Shown here in pieces: positions 45,398-54,951 of a stretch of 64,000 nt of DNA. Within the stretch, counting starts at the first letter, position 1, and each line of letters starts with the position of its first letter. The translations under genes were made by a program, and so were the position numbers. Source of the stretch: WTAW01 sp964406575 (GTDB lineage Bacteria > Acidobacteriota > Aminicenantia > Aminicenantales > Aminicenantaceae); assembly GCA_964406575.1 (NCBI GenBank), contig CAYOSH010000014.1, positions 40,528 to 104,527 of the forward strand, in the 5' to 3' direction. The notes beneath the pieces are model-generated. The model ran no database searches and was not told where the DNA came from. It was given only the letters and a program-made list of their open reading frames with translations.

Positions 45398-47536
45398 TTG
45401 CAGAAAGACCCTTTAAAAGCCGAACTCCAGATATTAGTGGAATTCTCGATCCGACGCAATACGCGATCGCAGACCCTGAACATTTGGATTCTGTTGTTCA
45501 CTTATGACTACGCAAAACCCGGATGGAAGGTTCATTTCCAGCCTTGGAAGGTCGAGGACCCTTACCGCTGGATGGAGGACGACACATCAGAGGAAGTAAA
45601 GGAATGGGTCGAGGCGCAGAACGAAGTGACTTTTGCCTATCTTGAGAATATCCCATACAGAGACCAGATCCTAAAGAGGTTGATCGAAGTCTACAATTAT
45701 CCCAAACAATCTTCTCCCCGGAGGGCAGGAGAATATTACTTTTTCAATAAAAACGATGGCCTGCAGAACCAATCGGTCATATACATCCAAAATGGATTAG
45801 ATGGAGTGCCCGAGGTCTTTATCGATCCCAACGAACTCTCACCCGATGGGACAGTGAGAGTGGGCTTGACCGGATTCTCACACGATAACAGATACGTGAC
45901 TGTTTCTAGGTCAGAATCCGGTTCGGATTGGCAGGAGCTCCGCGTTATGGAAATCGCGACAAAGAAGGAACTCGATGATCACCTCAAATGGCTGAAATTC
46001 GGCGGTGCTGCCTGGTATGAAAATGGATTTTTCTACAGCGGTTACGACAAACCCGAAGAAGGCCGTGAACTCACAGAAGCCAACACGTTTCAAAAGATCT
46101 TGTACCACAAGCTGGGCGATCCTCAGGCTAAAGATACTCTGATCTATGAGGACCCAGAGCATCCTCTAAGGTATCAAAACGTGATTATCACCGAAGATCC
46201 AAAATACATGTTCCTGAATATCTCCGAAGGAACCCACGGCAACGAACTCTATTACAAAGAGCTCGCGAACAACGATATGGATTTTGAGCCGCTTTTCCAG
46301 GGATTTGCGTTTGACAGTTCTGTGATTGACAACATCCAAGATAAACTTTTAGTCTACACAAACACCGATGCTCCTAATTACCAAGTCATTCTCATGGACC
46401 CGAAAAAGCCAGATAAAGAAAACTGGCAGATCATCATTCCGGAGCAACAAGAGGTCCTGAATAGCGCCTCCACAGCCGGAGAATCGTTGTTCTGTACATT
46501 CTTAAAGGATGCAACGACCCATGTCTTTCAGTATGATCTCAAAGGAAACCTTTTAAAAGAAATTCAACTTCCCGCACTCGGTACAGCCCGTGGATTCAAC
46601 GGCAAAAGAGAAGATAAAATTCTGTTCTACACCTTCACGTCTTTCACCTCTCCCCCAATGATCTATAAGTACGATATTAAAAGCGGCAATACAGAACTCT
46701 TCCACAAGACTGAAGTTCCCATCATCCCCGAGGATTATGTCGTAAAACAGGTGTTCTACGCCAGTAAGGATGGGACCCGAGTGCCGATGTTTATCGTCCA
46801 CAAGAAGGGATTGAAACAGAATGGGAAGAATCCCACCTACCTCTACGCCTACGGAGGCTTTAATATAAGCCGGCTTCCCTCTTTTGACCCGACTCTTATT
46901 GTTCTTCTGGAGAAAGGCGGGATCTATGCCATGCTCAACATCCGGGGTGGCGGCGAATATGGTGAAAAATGGCACAGGGGGGGGATGCTCCTCAACAAGC
47001 AGAATGTTTTCGATGATTTTATCGCTGCAGCGGAATCCCTGATCAAGGAAAAATATACATCCAAGGAAAAATTAGCCATTGCAGGTGGGTCCAACGGCGG
47101 ACTGCTTGTAGGCGCATGCATGACCCAGAGGCCGGACCTCTATAGAGTGGCCTTTCCGGCCGTGGGTGTTATGGACATGCTGCGATACCACAAATTCACG
47201 GTTGGCTGGGGTTGGGTGGTGGAGTACGGCTCCAGCGACAAGGAGGAAGACTTCAAGAATCTCTATGCCTATTCCCCTTTACACAACATCAAGGACGGCG
47301 TCTCATACCCGGCAACCCTGGTGACGACAGCTGATCATGATGACAGAGTCGTTCCCGCGCACTCCTTCAAGTTCACGGCCACACTTCAAGAAAAGCAAGC
47401 TGGGTCCAACCCTGTGCTCATCAGAATCGAAACACGGTCCGGACACGGCTCGAGTAGCACTACTAAACGCCTTGAAGAGATCGCCGACAAGTTCGCATTT
47501 ATGTTCTACAACATGGGGATTAATATCGAATATTGA
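45398..47536 (+). CDS. Prolyl oligopeptidase (S9A family), N-terminus irregular
   Basis: Homology to prolyl oligopeptidases starts abruptly at WKVEDPYRWMEDDTSEEVKEW (shown in part: WKVEDPYRWMEDD) and continues through the beta-propeller to the hydrolase domain. The catalytic triad is intact: the serine in GGSNGGLLVG, the aspartate in TADHDDRVVP and the histidine in RSGHGSS. These enzymes cut short proline-containing peptides after proline. Before the homology, the frame encodes about 48 residues (QKDPLKAELQILVEFSIRRN and on) that look like non-coding DNA: no signal peptide and no usual YP-x-T-x-DDYHG lead. The true start is uncertain; the 5' end may be lost. It begins 11 bases from a divergent gene. 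Confidence 0.85.
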   Translation: MQKDPLKAELQILVEFSIRRNTRSQTLNIWILLFTYDYAKPGWKVHFQPWKVEDPYRWMEDDTSEEVKEWVEAQNEVTFAYLENIPYRDQILKRLIEVYNYPKQSSPRRAGEYYFFNKNDGLQNQSVIYIQNGLDGVPEVFIDPNELSPDGTVRVGLTGFSHDNRYVTVSRSESGSDWQELRVMEIATKKELDDHLKWLKFGGAAWYENGFFYSGYDKPEEGRELTEANTFQKILYHKLGDPQAKDTLIYEDPEHPLRYQNVIITEDPKYMFLNISEGTHGNELYYKELANNDMDFEPLFQGFAFDSSVIDNIQDKLLVYTNTDAPNYQVILMDPKKPDKENWQIIIPEQQEVLNSASTAGESLFCTFLKDATTHVFQYDLKGNLLKEIQLPALGTARGFNGKREDKILFYTFTSFTSPPMIYKYDIKSGNTELFHKTEVPIIPEDYVVKQVFYASKDGTRVPMFIVHKKGLKQNGKNPTYLYAYGGFNISRLPSFDPTLIVLLEKGGIYAMLNIRGGGEYGEKWHRGGMLLNKQNVFDDFIAAAESLIKEKYTSKEKLAIAGGSNGGLLVGACMTQRPDLYRVAFPAVGVMDMLRYHKFTVGWGWVVEYGSSDKEEDFKNLYAYSPLHNIKDGVSYPATLVTTADHDDRVVPAHSFKFTATLQEKQAGSNPVLIRIETRSGHGSSSTTKRLEEIADKFAFMFYNMGINIEY

Positions 47537-47560
47537 CTGTTTGCAAGGTCTGGATTTTTT

Positions 47561-47589
47561 TTGACAGATATCTATCATTTATATATGTT
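47561..47589 (+). promoter_or_regulatory. Promoter of serC
   Basis: TTGACA (47561-47566) and TATGTT (47584-47589) are 17 bases apart, about 78 bases before ATG 47667. Confidence 0.65.
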
Positions 47590-47666
47590 GTTCTTCTATA
47601 ATATTGGAGTCTTTCTTAATAGGAGGAAGCCATTTTTTGACTCATTATAAAAAAGGAGAATTTGCC

Positions 47667-48779
47667 ATGAAACCCGCAGTTAAACCCAATAATTCCAATT
47701 ATTCTTCAGGCCCCTGCGCTAAACATCCGGGATTTTCTTTGGACGAACTCAAGGATACACCCCTAGGTCGCTCTCACAGGAGCACTCTTGGAAAGAGTAA
47801 ATTGGCGGAATCGATCGAGCGGACTAAAAAAACCCTCGATCTGCCTGCCGATTATCTTGTGGGCATCGTTCCCGCTTCTGATACAGGAGCATTTGAAATG
47901 GCTATGTGGTCCTTATTAGGCCCGCGCGGAGTGGACGTCTTGGTCTGGGAATCATTCAGTCAAGGCTGGGCGACAGATATTCAAAAACAGTTAAAACTTA
48001 AAAATGTCCGCGTTTTTGAGGTTGCATACGGAAAACTGCCTGAGCTTTCCCAGGTGAATTTTGAAAATGACGTGGTCTTCGTCTGGAACGGCACTACCAG
48101 CGGAGTGAAACTTCCTAACGGAGATTGGATTCCTGACGATCGCGCTGGGTTGACGTTGTGCGATGCGACTTCTGCGATTTTTGCCATGGAGATTCCATTT
48201 CACAAACTGGACGTCATCACTTACTCCTGGCAGAAGGTCTTGGGTGGAGAAGCCGCACATGGGATCCTCATCTTATCTCCCCGGGCAGTCGAACGTCTGG
48301 AAAGTTATTCTCCACCTTGGCCCCTCCCTAAGATCTTTCGGATGACCAAGGGTGGAAAATTGATCGAGGGAATATTCAAAGGGTCGACGATCAACACGCC
48401 TTCCATGCTGGCCAATGAGGATTATCTTGCAGCTCTCAAATGGGCTGAGTCTATCGGCGGATTAAAAGGACTTATCGAGCGCAGCAACGCCAATTTAGCA
48501 GTCTGGGAAGATTTTGTGGCAAAGAACGATTGGATCGAATTCCTGGCAGAAAATAAAGAGATCCGCTCCAATACAAGTGTGTGCTTTAAGGTCGATCTCC
48601 CCGAAGACAAGCTCAAAAAATTGGTAAAACTCCTCGCCGATGAGGGCGTTGCCTACGATTGCGGATCCTACCGTGACGCCCCCCCAGGGCTCCGCTTCTG
48701 GTGTGGAGCAACGGTAGAGGCATCTGACCTCGAGATCGTGACACAGTGGCTCGAATGGGCTTACGAAGAAGTGAAATAG
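47667..48779 (+). CDS. serC: Phosphoserine aminotransferase (archaeal/alphaproteobacterial type)
   Basis: SerC makes phosphoserine from phosphohydroxypyruvate and glutamate with pyridoxal phosphate. The 370-residue protein begins NYSSGPCAKHPGFSLDELK and carries PLGRSHRS, the GTTSGVKLPNGDWIP region, LCDATSAIFAMEIPF and the Schiff-base lysine in TYSWQKVLGGEAAHG. This matches the serC type found in alphaproteobacteria and Methanosarcina rather than the E. coli type. AAGGAG lies eight bases before ATG 47667; the frame is open from 47604. It is a single-gene unit with its own promoter. Confidence 0.9.
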   Translation: MKPAVKPNNSNYSSGPCAKHPGFSLDELKDTPLGRSHRSTLGKSKLAESIERTKKTLDLPADYLVGIVPASDTGAFEMAMWSLLGPRGVDVLVWESFSQGWATDIQKQLKLKNVRVFEVAYGKLPELSQVNFENDVVFVWNGTTSGVKLPNGDWIPDDRAGLTLCDATSAIFAMEIPFHKLDVITYSWQKVLGGEAAHGILILSPRAVERLESYSPPWPLPKIFRMTKGGKLIEGIFKGSTINTPSMLANEDYLAALKWAESIGGLKGLIERSNANLAVWEDFVAKNDWIEFLAENKEIRSNTSVCFKVDLPEDKLKKLVKLLADEGVAYDCGSYRDAPPGLRFWCGATVEASDLEIVTQWLEWAYEEVK

Positions 48780-48840
48780 TTCTCCTTCAGGGCATTGCTG
48801 TCAAGGACCCAGAAGAGAGTTCCCTTTCTTTTTTTTACAG

Positions 48841-49149
48841 TTAACGCACGCTCCCGAGCTTAAAAGTGACACTCCCCAAAAGATCCGGATTATTTTTATC
48901 GACTACCCTTATAGCTACAGTACCCCCGGGCTCAAATCTGGGATTGACAAAGTAAGCCCAGGTCGCAAAGCCGACAAGACCTGTGACTTCTATTTCATCG
49001 ACGAGCTTTGTGCTTTTTGTTCTTTGAAGAAAAAAATTATACACCGATTGAAACCGCAGATGCTGCATCTTTGGAGAAATCAAATTCATTTCACCAAAAT
49101 TTAACTGTAATGAATATGCCATTGGAATTGGCGAAAAAATAAGATACAA
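48841..49149 (-). pseudogene. Possible gene remnant
   Basis: The C-terminal part of this 102-codon frame looks protein-like: VTGLVGFATWAYFVNPRFEP followed by a beta-strand-rich end. The N-terminal half does not, and no ribosome site is seen. It may be the tail of a lost gene or a chance frame. Nothing else is visible in 48780-49193. Confidence 0.25.
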
Positions 49150-49193
49150 TTCTTGAAATTTTAAAACGTCACTAATTTATTAATTAAAATGTA

Positions 49194-50438
49194 ATGAAAA
49201 CGCTAGCGGCAAACTTTTGGAAGATCTACGCCTACAAATTCATCAGCGAATTCTACTTCATCGTGCCGATCCTGATCCCCTACTACAAATCGAACAATCT
49301 CAGTTCCACACAGATTTTTACCATACAGGCCGCCTATGCACTTTCGATATTGATTCTGGAGATTCCCTCGGGTTACCTGGCTGATGTAATCGGCCGGAAA
49401 AAAACACTTATTCTTGGTGCGGTTTTTTTACCTGTTGGTCTTGCTATATACGTTTTCACCGGTACTTTTCTGACTTTTGTCCTGGCCGAATTCATCATCG
49501 CTGTAGGCAACAGCATGCGATCCGGGTGCGACTCGGCCTTTATCTACGACACAGCAGTCCAATTGAAATCCGAGTCCGAATACAAGAAGTACGAAGGAAA
49601 ATCTGCATTCTACACTAGGATCGGAACGGCTCTCTCCTCGATACTGGGTGGATTAGCCGCATTGCTATCACTCAATCTTCCCTTTTATATCAATATCGGA
49701 ACCAGCCTGATCATGCTCCCGCTGGCTCTATCTCTGATCGAGCCGAAGAGAGAAACCCTGAAGTCCATGAATCCCTTCAAAGACATCATGCGCATCTTTG
49801 GATTTAGCTTCGCAAATTCACGACTGCGCCTGCTCATGCTTTTTTCTGCGTTGATCATGAGCACCGGAGTCATCGGCATCTGGTCTTACTTCCTGTTCTA
49901 TGAATCATTAGGGATAGGCGTTGGATATTTCGGCATTCTGTTCGCGGTGTTCCAACTGGCAAGCGCTTTGGGTTCCCGCAAAACTCACTCTCTGGAAAAA
50001 ATTTTCGGTTTAAAAAATTCCCTGCTGTTGGTGATGCTCATAGGAGGCGTTTTTCTTCTTCTTGGAAAGATCCAATCGCCTCTGATGATTGTTCTGATCC
50101 TCCTGAACGCCTTTCTCTGGGGATTCTCCTATCCTCTTTTTTTAGATGAAATGAACCGCATCATCAGATCAGAGACCAGAGCCACTGTTTTATCTGTGGC
50201 GAACATGACTGTGAGCCTTTCCTATGTCATCCTCGCCCCGCTCTTCGGAAAACTGGTGGACCGGCATTCTCTCTCCAAAGCCTACATCATCATGGGAGTT
50301 TATTTCCTTGTTTACGGCTCCATCGCTTTAATTACCTTTATTCGCCTTTTTCCTTCTAAAAGGATTCAGGCACAAAATAGAAACGAAAAGAAAACAATTT
50401 TAAAAAAGAGCTTAATGATGAAAGGTTTCGTCGAATAA
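49194..50438 (+). CDS. Major facilitator superfamily transporter
   Basis: The 414-residue membrane protein has 12 likely helices. The classic MFS loop between helices 2 and 3 is seen as GYLADVIGRKKTLILGA, and the first helix region reads FWKIYAYKFISEFYFIVPIL. It resembles tetracycline-type and other proton-driven efflux MFS proteins; the substrate is unknown. ATG 49194 begins MKTLAANFWKIY. The C-terminus ends in a basic, cytoplasmic tail. The gene is convergent with the L-2-hydroxyglutarate oxidase gene, 7 bases away. Confidence 0.88.
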   Translation: MKTLAANFWKIYAYKFISEFYFIVPILIPYYKSNNLSSTQIFTIQAAYALSILILEIPSGYLADVIGRKKTLILGAVFLPVGLAIYVFTGTFLTFVLAEFIIAVGNSMRSGCDSAFIYDTAVQLKSESEYKKYEGKSAFYTRIGTALSSILGGLAALLSLNLPFYINIGTSLIMLPLALSLIEPKRETLKSMNPFKDIMRIFGFSFANSRLRLLMLFSALIMSTGVIGIWSYFLFYESLGIGVGYFGILFAVFQLASALGSRKTHSLEKIFGLKNSLLLVMLIGGVFLLLGKIQSPLMIVLILLNAFLWGFSYPLFLDEMNRIIRSETRATVLSVANMTVSLSYVILAPLFGKLVDRHSLSKAYIIMGVYFLVYGSIALITFIRLFPSKRIQAQNRNEKKTILKKSLMMKGFVE

Positions 50439-50445
50439 AAATCAG

Positions 50446-51654
50446 TTAAAGACTGAATTTTTTTTCTGCCATTCCTCTGATTTGTTCTCCGATGCTGATC
50501 GCGGCTGTAGCAGCTGGAGAAGGGGCATTCAAAACGTGGATCATTCTGTCCGCTTCCACGATGCGAAAATCATCCACAAGTGCACCATTTGGTTCCAGAG
50601 CCTGAGCCCTAACACCTGCGCCGCCAGGACAAACATCGCTGTTCTGCAATTCTGGAACCAACTTTTGGAGCGCTTTTACGAAAGCTTTTTTCGAGAAAGA
50701 GCGCCACATCTCTCCAAATCCCATCTTCCAATAGGGTCTGATCAGCTTAACGAAGCCGCCATAGGTAAATGTCTCAAGAGAATCCCGGAAGGAAAAACTG
50801 GTTTTTTTATACCCTTCCCTTTTGAACGCCAAAACCGCATTCGGTCCGGCCTCAACGCCACCTTGTATCATCCGCGTGAAATGGACTCCCAAGAACGGAA
50901 ATGACAGATCTGGAACTGGATAGATCAAATTTTTCACAAGATGTTGGCTTCCGGGAATCAGTTCGTAGTACTCTCCTCTGAACGGGATGATCTTCAATCC
51001 AGGCTCCAGACCGCACATTTTTGCCACTCGGTCCGACTGCAGGCCGGCGCAGTTGACGAGATTTTTGCAGTACAAATTGCCATTGGAGGTTTTAATGATG
51101 AGCCCATCGGAGGAGCGTTTACAATCGGTCACCCGGGAATTTAGCTGAATATCGCTCCCATTTGTTCTGGCGATCTCAGCGAACTTTTCCGTCACCCGCT
51201 TGTAATCCACAATACCCGTATCAGGAACAAAAAGACCGCCGATTCCCAACACATGGGGTTCATAATCTTTGATCTCTTCACCGGATAAACGGCGCAGTCC
51301 TTTTAAACCATTCGCTCGACCGCGCTCTTCTAGGGTGTTTAACATCGGGAGCTCTCTTTCCTGGGAAGCAACCACCACTTTCCCACAGCGTTCAAAAGCG
51401 ATGTCATTCTCTTCGCAAAACAAATACATCGCTTCCCGACCCAGCACACAATTTTTCGCCTTCATCGAATCCGGCTCGTAGTACAGGCCAGAATGGATAA
51501 CACCGCTGTTGTTACCTGTTTGATGGGCGGCCAGCTTTGGTTCAGCCTCTAATATGACGATAGAAATATTTTTCTTTCGTGCAAGTGCCATGGCTGTAGC
51601 ACAGCCTATGATCCCCCCTCCTATTATGGCGACATCATACTGTTTTGGGCTCAT
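50446..51654 (-). CDS. lhgO: L-2-hydroxyglutarate oxidase (LhgO type)
   Basis: LhgO oxidises L-2-hydroxyglutarate to 2-oxoglutarate with FAD at the membrane, passing electrons to quinones. The protein (about 402 residues) opens with the FAD-binding motif VAIIGGGIIGCATAMALARK, followed by LEAEPKLAAHQTGNNSGVIH SGLYY-type residues (the HQTGNNSGVIHSG signature). The substrate region AGLQSDRVAKMCGLEPGLKI and the C-terminal GAGVRAQALEPNG are typical. I start it at ATG 51654 (MSPKQYD); the frame is open to 51723, but those residues do not match the family. No lactate or glutarate genes are adjacent. Confidence 0.88.
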   Translation of the reverse strand: MSPKQYDVAIIGGGIIGCATAMALARKKNISIVILEAEPKLAAHQTGNNSGVIHSGLYYEPDSMKAKNCVLGREAMYLFCEENDIAFERCGKVVVASQERELPMLNTLEERGRANGLKGLRRLSGEEIKDYEPHVLGIGGLFVPDTGIVDYKRVTEKFAEIARTNGSDIQLNSRVTDCKRSSDGLIIKTSNGNLYCKNLVNCAGLQSDRVAKMCGLEPGLKIIPFRGEYYELIPGSQHLVKNLIYPVPDLSFPFLGVHFTRMIQGGVEAGPNAVLAFKREGYKKTSFSFRDSLETFTYGGFVKLIRPYWKMGFGEMWRSFSKKAFVKALQKLVPELQNSDVCPGGAGVRAQALEPNGALVDDFRIVEADRMIHVLNAPSPAATAAISIGEQIRGMAEKKFSL

Positions 51655-51870
51655 CTGAGTCACGATTCTACAACAAATATATTCCAAGAACAATATCAGG
51701 AAATGGAGACATGTCCGGAACACCTGAAAAGGTCAATTTGGAGATCTAAAGAGCTGAAGAAGGCAACACTATATCGAGCTTCAAACCTGGGTAATTCACA
51801 ACCCCATAGAACATCATGCCGTTAAGGTTCCAAAGAAATTATCAAAGTAATGCTATTAAAAAGAACACAC

Positions 51871-53985
51871 CTACATGAGGCCCCGTTTTTTCAAAAGGGG
51901 TTCCACACTCGGTTCTGCTCCTCTAAAACGCAGGTAGAGTGTCTTGGGATCCTCTGTACCGCCACGAGCCAGGATGTTCTCTCTGAACGCAGTCGCTGTT
52001 TTCCGGTCGAACAGGCTTGTCTCTTTAAACGCCTGGAAGGCATCCGAATCAAGCACTTCTGCCCAAATGTAGCTGTAATACCCTGCGGAGTAACCGCCGC
52101 TGAAGATGTGGTTGAAATAAGGGCTCTTGTAGCGCACGACAATTTCAGGGATCAATCCGATGCGGTCCATGGATTCATCCTCGAATTTTTCCGCATTCTG
52201 TAGTTCTATATTTTCCAGCGTATGCCAGTCCATATCCAGGTAGGAAGCCGCAAGATATTCTACGGTGGTGAAACCCTGGTTGAAAGTCCCGCTCTCTTTC
52301 AGTTTGTCGATCAGTCCCTGGGGAATGACCTCATCGGTCTCATAGTGTTTTGCGTAGGCCTTGAGCACTTCAGGTTCAAAGACCCAATTCTCCATGATCT
52401 GTGACGGCAATTCCACAAAATCCCTCGGCACCGATGTTCCGGAGAGCCTATAGTACGTACAGTCGGATAATAATCCATGCAGTGCATGCCCGAATTCGTG
52501 GAATAGGGTTCCCACATCTTCAGAACTGATCAGTGCGGGCATGTCGCCTGTGGGCTTAGAGAAGTTGCCGTTGTTCGTGATGATGGGGTAGACGTCCACA
52601 CCACCCAACCTGGACTGTTTTTGGAAACTGTTCATCCAGGCCCCGCCTCTTTTACTCTCTCTTGGGTAATAGTCAGTGTAAAGAATCCCCACATGGGAGC
52701 CATCCTCTTCTTTCACTTCGAAGACCTTAACATCTTCGTGATATTTTGGAATATCATCCCTCTCCACAAATTGGAGGCCGTAGAGTTTATTCGCCACATA
52801 AAAGGCACCTTCTCTGACATTGTTCAGCTCGAAGTAAGGCTTCAGCATTTCTTCATCCAGGTCATACTTGGCTTTTTTAAGTTTCTCTGTGTAGTACCAC
52901 CAATCCCAGGGCTCCAGCTTAAAATTCCCCCCCTCTTTATCAATCATGACTTGAAGCTCCTTGGCCTCTTTTTTTGCCATTTCGAGAGCAGGTTTCCAGA
53001 GTTGGTCGAGCAAGCTGTACACATTCTCTGGAACTTTGGCCATATTTTCTTCCAGCACATAATGGGCATGGGTTTTGTAGCCCAAAAGATTCGCTCTTTC
53101 CAGGCGGAGGGAGGCTATTTTGGATAAGATAGCCTTGTTGTCCAGCTCATCGTTGTTGTTACCTTTATTGATATAGGCTTTAAATATTTTTTCCCTGAGC
53201 TCTCGGATCTCAGAATACTGGAGGAAGGGAATCATGCTGGGCTTGTGAATGGCAAAGACCCACTTGCCCTCATAGCCACGGTCTGCAGCGGTCTCTGCGG
53301 CAGCCGATACCACAGCTTCGGGCAGGCCAGCCAAGTCTTCATTGTTATCGATCACCATCTCAAAACGATTTGTTTCTTTCAAGACATTTTGTCCAAATTT
53401 TATGGAGAGAAGAGAGAGATCTTCGTTGATTTCCCTGAACCTGGATTTCTTATCCTCTTCAAGGTTCGCGCCCCCACGAACAAAGTCCTTGTAATACTTA
53501 TCAAGAAGCATGGCTTGCTCGGCTGTTAAACCGAGGTTATCCTTCTGTCCGTAAACGGCCTTGATCCTCTCAAACAGTTTTGCATTCATCCGGATATCGT
53601 CATTGTGTTTCGATCTCAGAGGAGCCATTTCCTCATCGATGGCCTGCATCTTATCGTTGGTCATCGAATTGTTCAGGACACCAAAAGTGTCGCTGACTCT
53701 TCTCAAAAGGGCTCCTGTGCCTTCCAAAGCTTCAATCGTATTGGCGAAGGTGGGGACTTCGACGCTGTTGGCTATCGCATCAATTTCCGCACTCTCCTGC
53801 TCGATGCCCTCTTTAAAGGCAGGCACATAGTGTTCCTCTTTGATCTGATCAAATGGGGGGACCCCATAGGGCGTATCAAACTCAGAAAAAAACGGATTTT
53901 CGGCAGTCAACTGTTCACTCGGCTTTTTTGAACAGTCAATAAAAAGCACACTCAAAACAATAAATATAAATACGATATTTTTCAT
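51871..53985 (-). CDS. M3 family dipeptidyl carboxypeptidase (Dcp-like) lipoprotein
   Basis: This protein of about 704 residues is a zinc metallopeptidase of the M3 family. The zinc site is HEFGHALHG, preceded by LISSEDVGTLF; typical C-terminal residues follow (FSGGYSAGYYSYIWAEVLDSD). The N-terminus MKNIVFIFIVLSVLFIDC is a lipoprotein signal with the lipidated Cys at residue 18, so it is probably anchored in the periplasm. Dcp removes C-terminal dipeptides. ATG 53985 has AGGAG about seven bases upstream; the frame is open further to 54075. Confidence 0.9.
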   Translation of the reverse strand: MKNIVFIFIVLSVLFIDCSKKPSEQLTAENPFFSEFDTPYGVPPFDQIKEEHYVPAFKEGIEQESAEIDAIANSVEVPTFANTIEALEGTGALLRRVSDTFGVLNNSMTNDKMQAIDEEMAPLRSKHNDDIRMNAKLFERIKAVYGQKDNLGLTAEQAMLLDKYYKDFVRGGANLEEDKKSRFREINEDLSLLSIKFGQNVLKETNRFEMVIDNNEDLAGLPEAVVSAAAETAADRGYEGKWVFAIHKPSMIPFLQYSEIRELREKIFKAYINKGNNNDELDNKAILSKIASLRLERANLLGYKTHAHYVLEENMAKVPENVYSLLDQLWKPALEMAKKEAKELQVMIDKEGGNFKLEPWDWWYYTEKLKKAKYDLDEEMLKPYFELNNVREGAFYVANKLYGLQFVERDDIPKYHEDVKVFEVKEEDGSHVGILYTDYYPRESKRGGAWMNSFQKQSRLGGVDVYPIITNNGNFSKPTGDMPALISSEDVGTLFHEFGHALHGLLSDCTYYRLSGTSVPRDFVELPSQIMENWVFEPEVLKAYAKHYETDEVIPQGLIDKLKESGTFNQGFTTVEYLAASYLDMDWHTLENIELQNAEKFEDESMDRIGLIPEIVVRYKSPYFNHIFSGGYSAGYYSYIWAEVLDSDAFQAFKETSLFDRKTATAFRENILARGGTEDPKTLYLRFRGAEPSVEPLLKKRGLM

Positions 53986-54194
53986 TCCTCTGCTCCTTAA
54001 AAGATATCCTAAAAAATGACGGTTTCTCCCAAATATTCTGACTACCAAGTATAAACAAAAGCCAAACAAATTCAAAATCTTTTAATCTTTGCATGAGAAT
54101 CTTTAAGTCAAGAGGATGTGTGCAAAAACGAGCAATTTGATTTTATGATAAATTTGTAAAAAAATAGAGGCCTCTGGGTGAGTAGCCAAAAAAG

Positions 54195-54545
54195 ATGTTC
54201 AAACGAAAAAGACTGAATAATCGTATTAAAGGCCTGGCTTTTCTTGCAGATTATTTACTGTATACCACTGCAGACAAAGCGTTGCAGGGTGTTGAAAACG
54301 CCCGCACTTATCTGGAATCGGGCTTTACGACGATCCGGGACGTGGGTAACGCGGGACATTTTGCAGACATTGCCTTAAAATGAGCGATCAATAATGGAAA
54401 ATTTCCCGATCCCAATACTTTGGTTACCGGGAAGATCATCGCTCCTATGGGAGGTCAGCAACATGTCAACTTCGAACACTTGGATTATCCTAAAATCGAA
54501 TACATTGAGGCCGACACCAGGGATGAAATGCGGAAAGCAATCCGG
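54195..54545 (+). pseudogene. Amidohydrolase relic, truncated and with in-frame TGA
   Basis: From ATG 54195 the frame contains ENARTYLESGFTTIRDVGNA, characteristic of the metal-dependent amidohydrolase (imidazolonepropionase-like) N-terminal half. A TGA at 54381-54383 interrupts it. The same frame then continues with AINNGKFPDPNTLVTGKI and APMGGQQHVNFEHLD, which match the next conserved part of the family (the region before the second metal histidine). The gene lacks its N-terminal metal HxH region and all sequence after about 54545, where it runs into the next gene's 3' end. It cannot encode an active enzyme. Confidence 0.7.
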
Positions 54546-54552
54546 GTAGAGA

Positions 54553-54951
54553 TTACTCTTCGATCCGTGTCCCCTCTATTTCCCTCCCCATATTCTGTAG
54601 AAGACATTTATTGAACTTGCCAGACTCATCCTTCACGAACTCAAGCACAAAATACTTGCCTTCGACGGTGGTGACTTCAAACTTCCAGTCTTCTCCTTCC
54701 ATTGGCATCAACTCTTCAGGTGTCTCTCCTTCGGGTGCGCCCCAAAGCTTTTCTTCATCCACCCAGAATTTTATGATCATAGTCTGACCTTCGGCAAAAA
54801 ATTCATAGGTGCCAAGGATGGGTGCATATTTTTTTGCAGTATCCCCTTCTGCTGCGAAAGAAAAGGAACCGGAAATCACCAGTGCCAAAACAACGAGCAC
54901 GAAAAGGCTGTTTAAAAAACACTTTTTTAATTGTTCCAATTTTACATCCAA
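54553..54951 (-). CDS. Secreted small protein resembling DUF3471
   Basis: The 132-residue protein has a signal peptide (LNSLFVLVVLALVISGSFSF, cleavage near FAA). The mature part, YAPILGTYEFFAEGQTMIIK and FVKDESGKFNKCLLQNMGRE, resembles DUF3471, a small beta domain often found beside or fused to class C beta-lactamase-type hydrolases. Its function is unknown. The start appears to be TTG 54951 within a 12-base tandem duplication (CCAATTTTACAT twice, 54936-54959), with AGGA seven bases before. It stands alone and ends against the amidohydrolase relic. Confidence 0.65.
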   Translation of the reverse strand: MDVKLEQLKKCFLNSLFVLVVLALVISGSFSFAAEGDTAKKYAPILGTYEFFAEGQTMIIKFWVDEEKLWGAPEGETPEELMPMEGEDWKFEVTTVEGKYFVLEFVKDESGKFNKCLLQNMGREIEGTRIEE

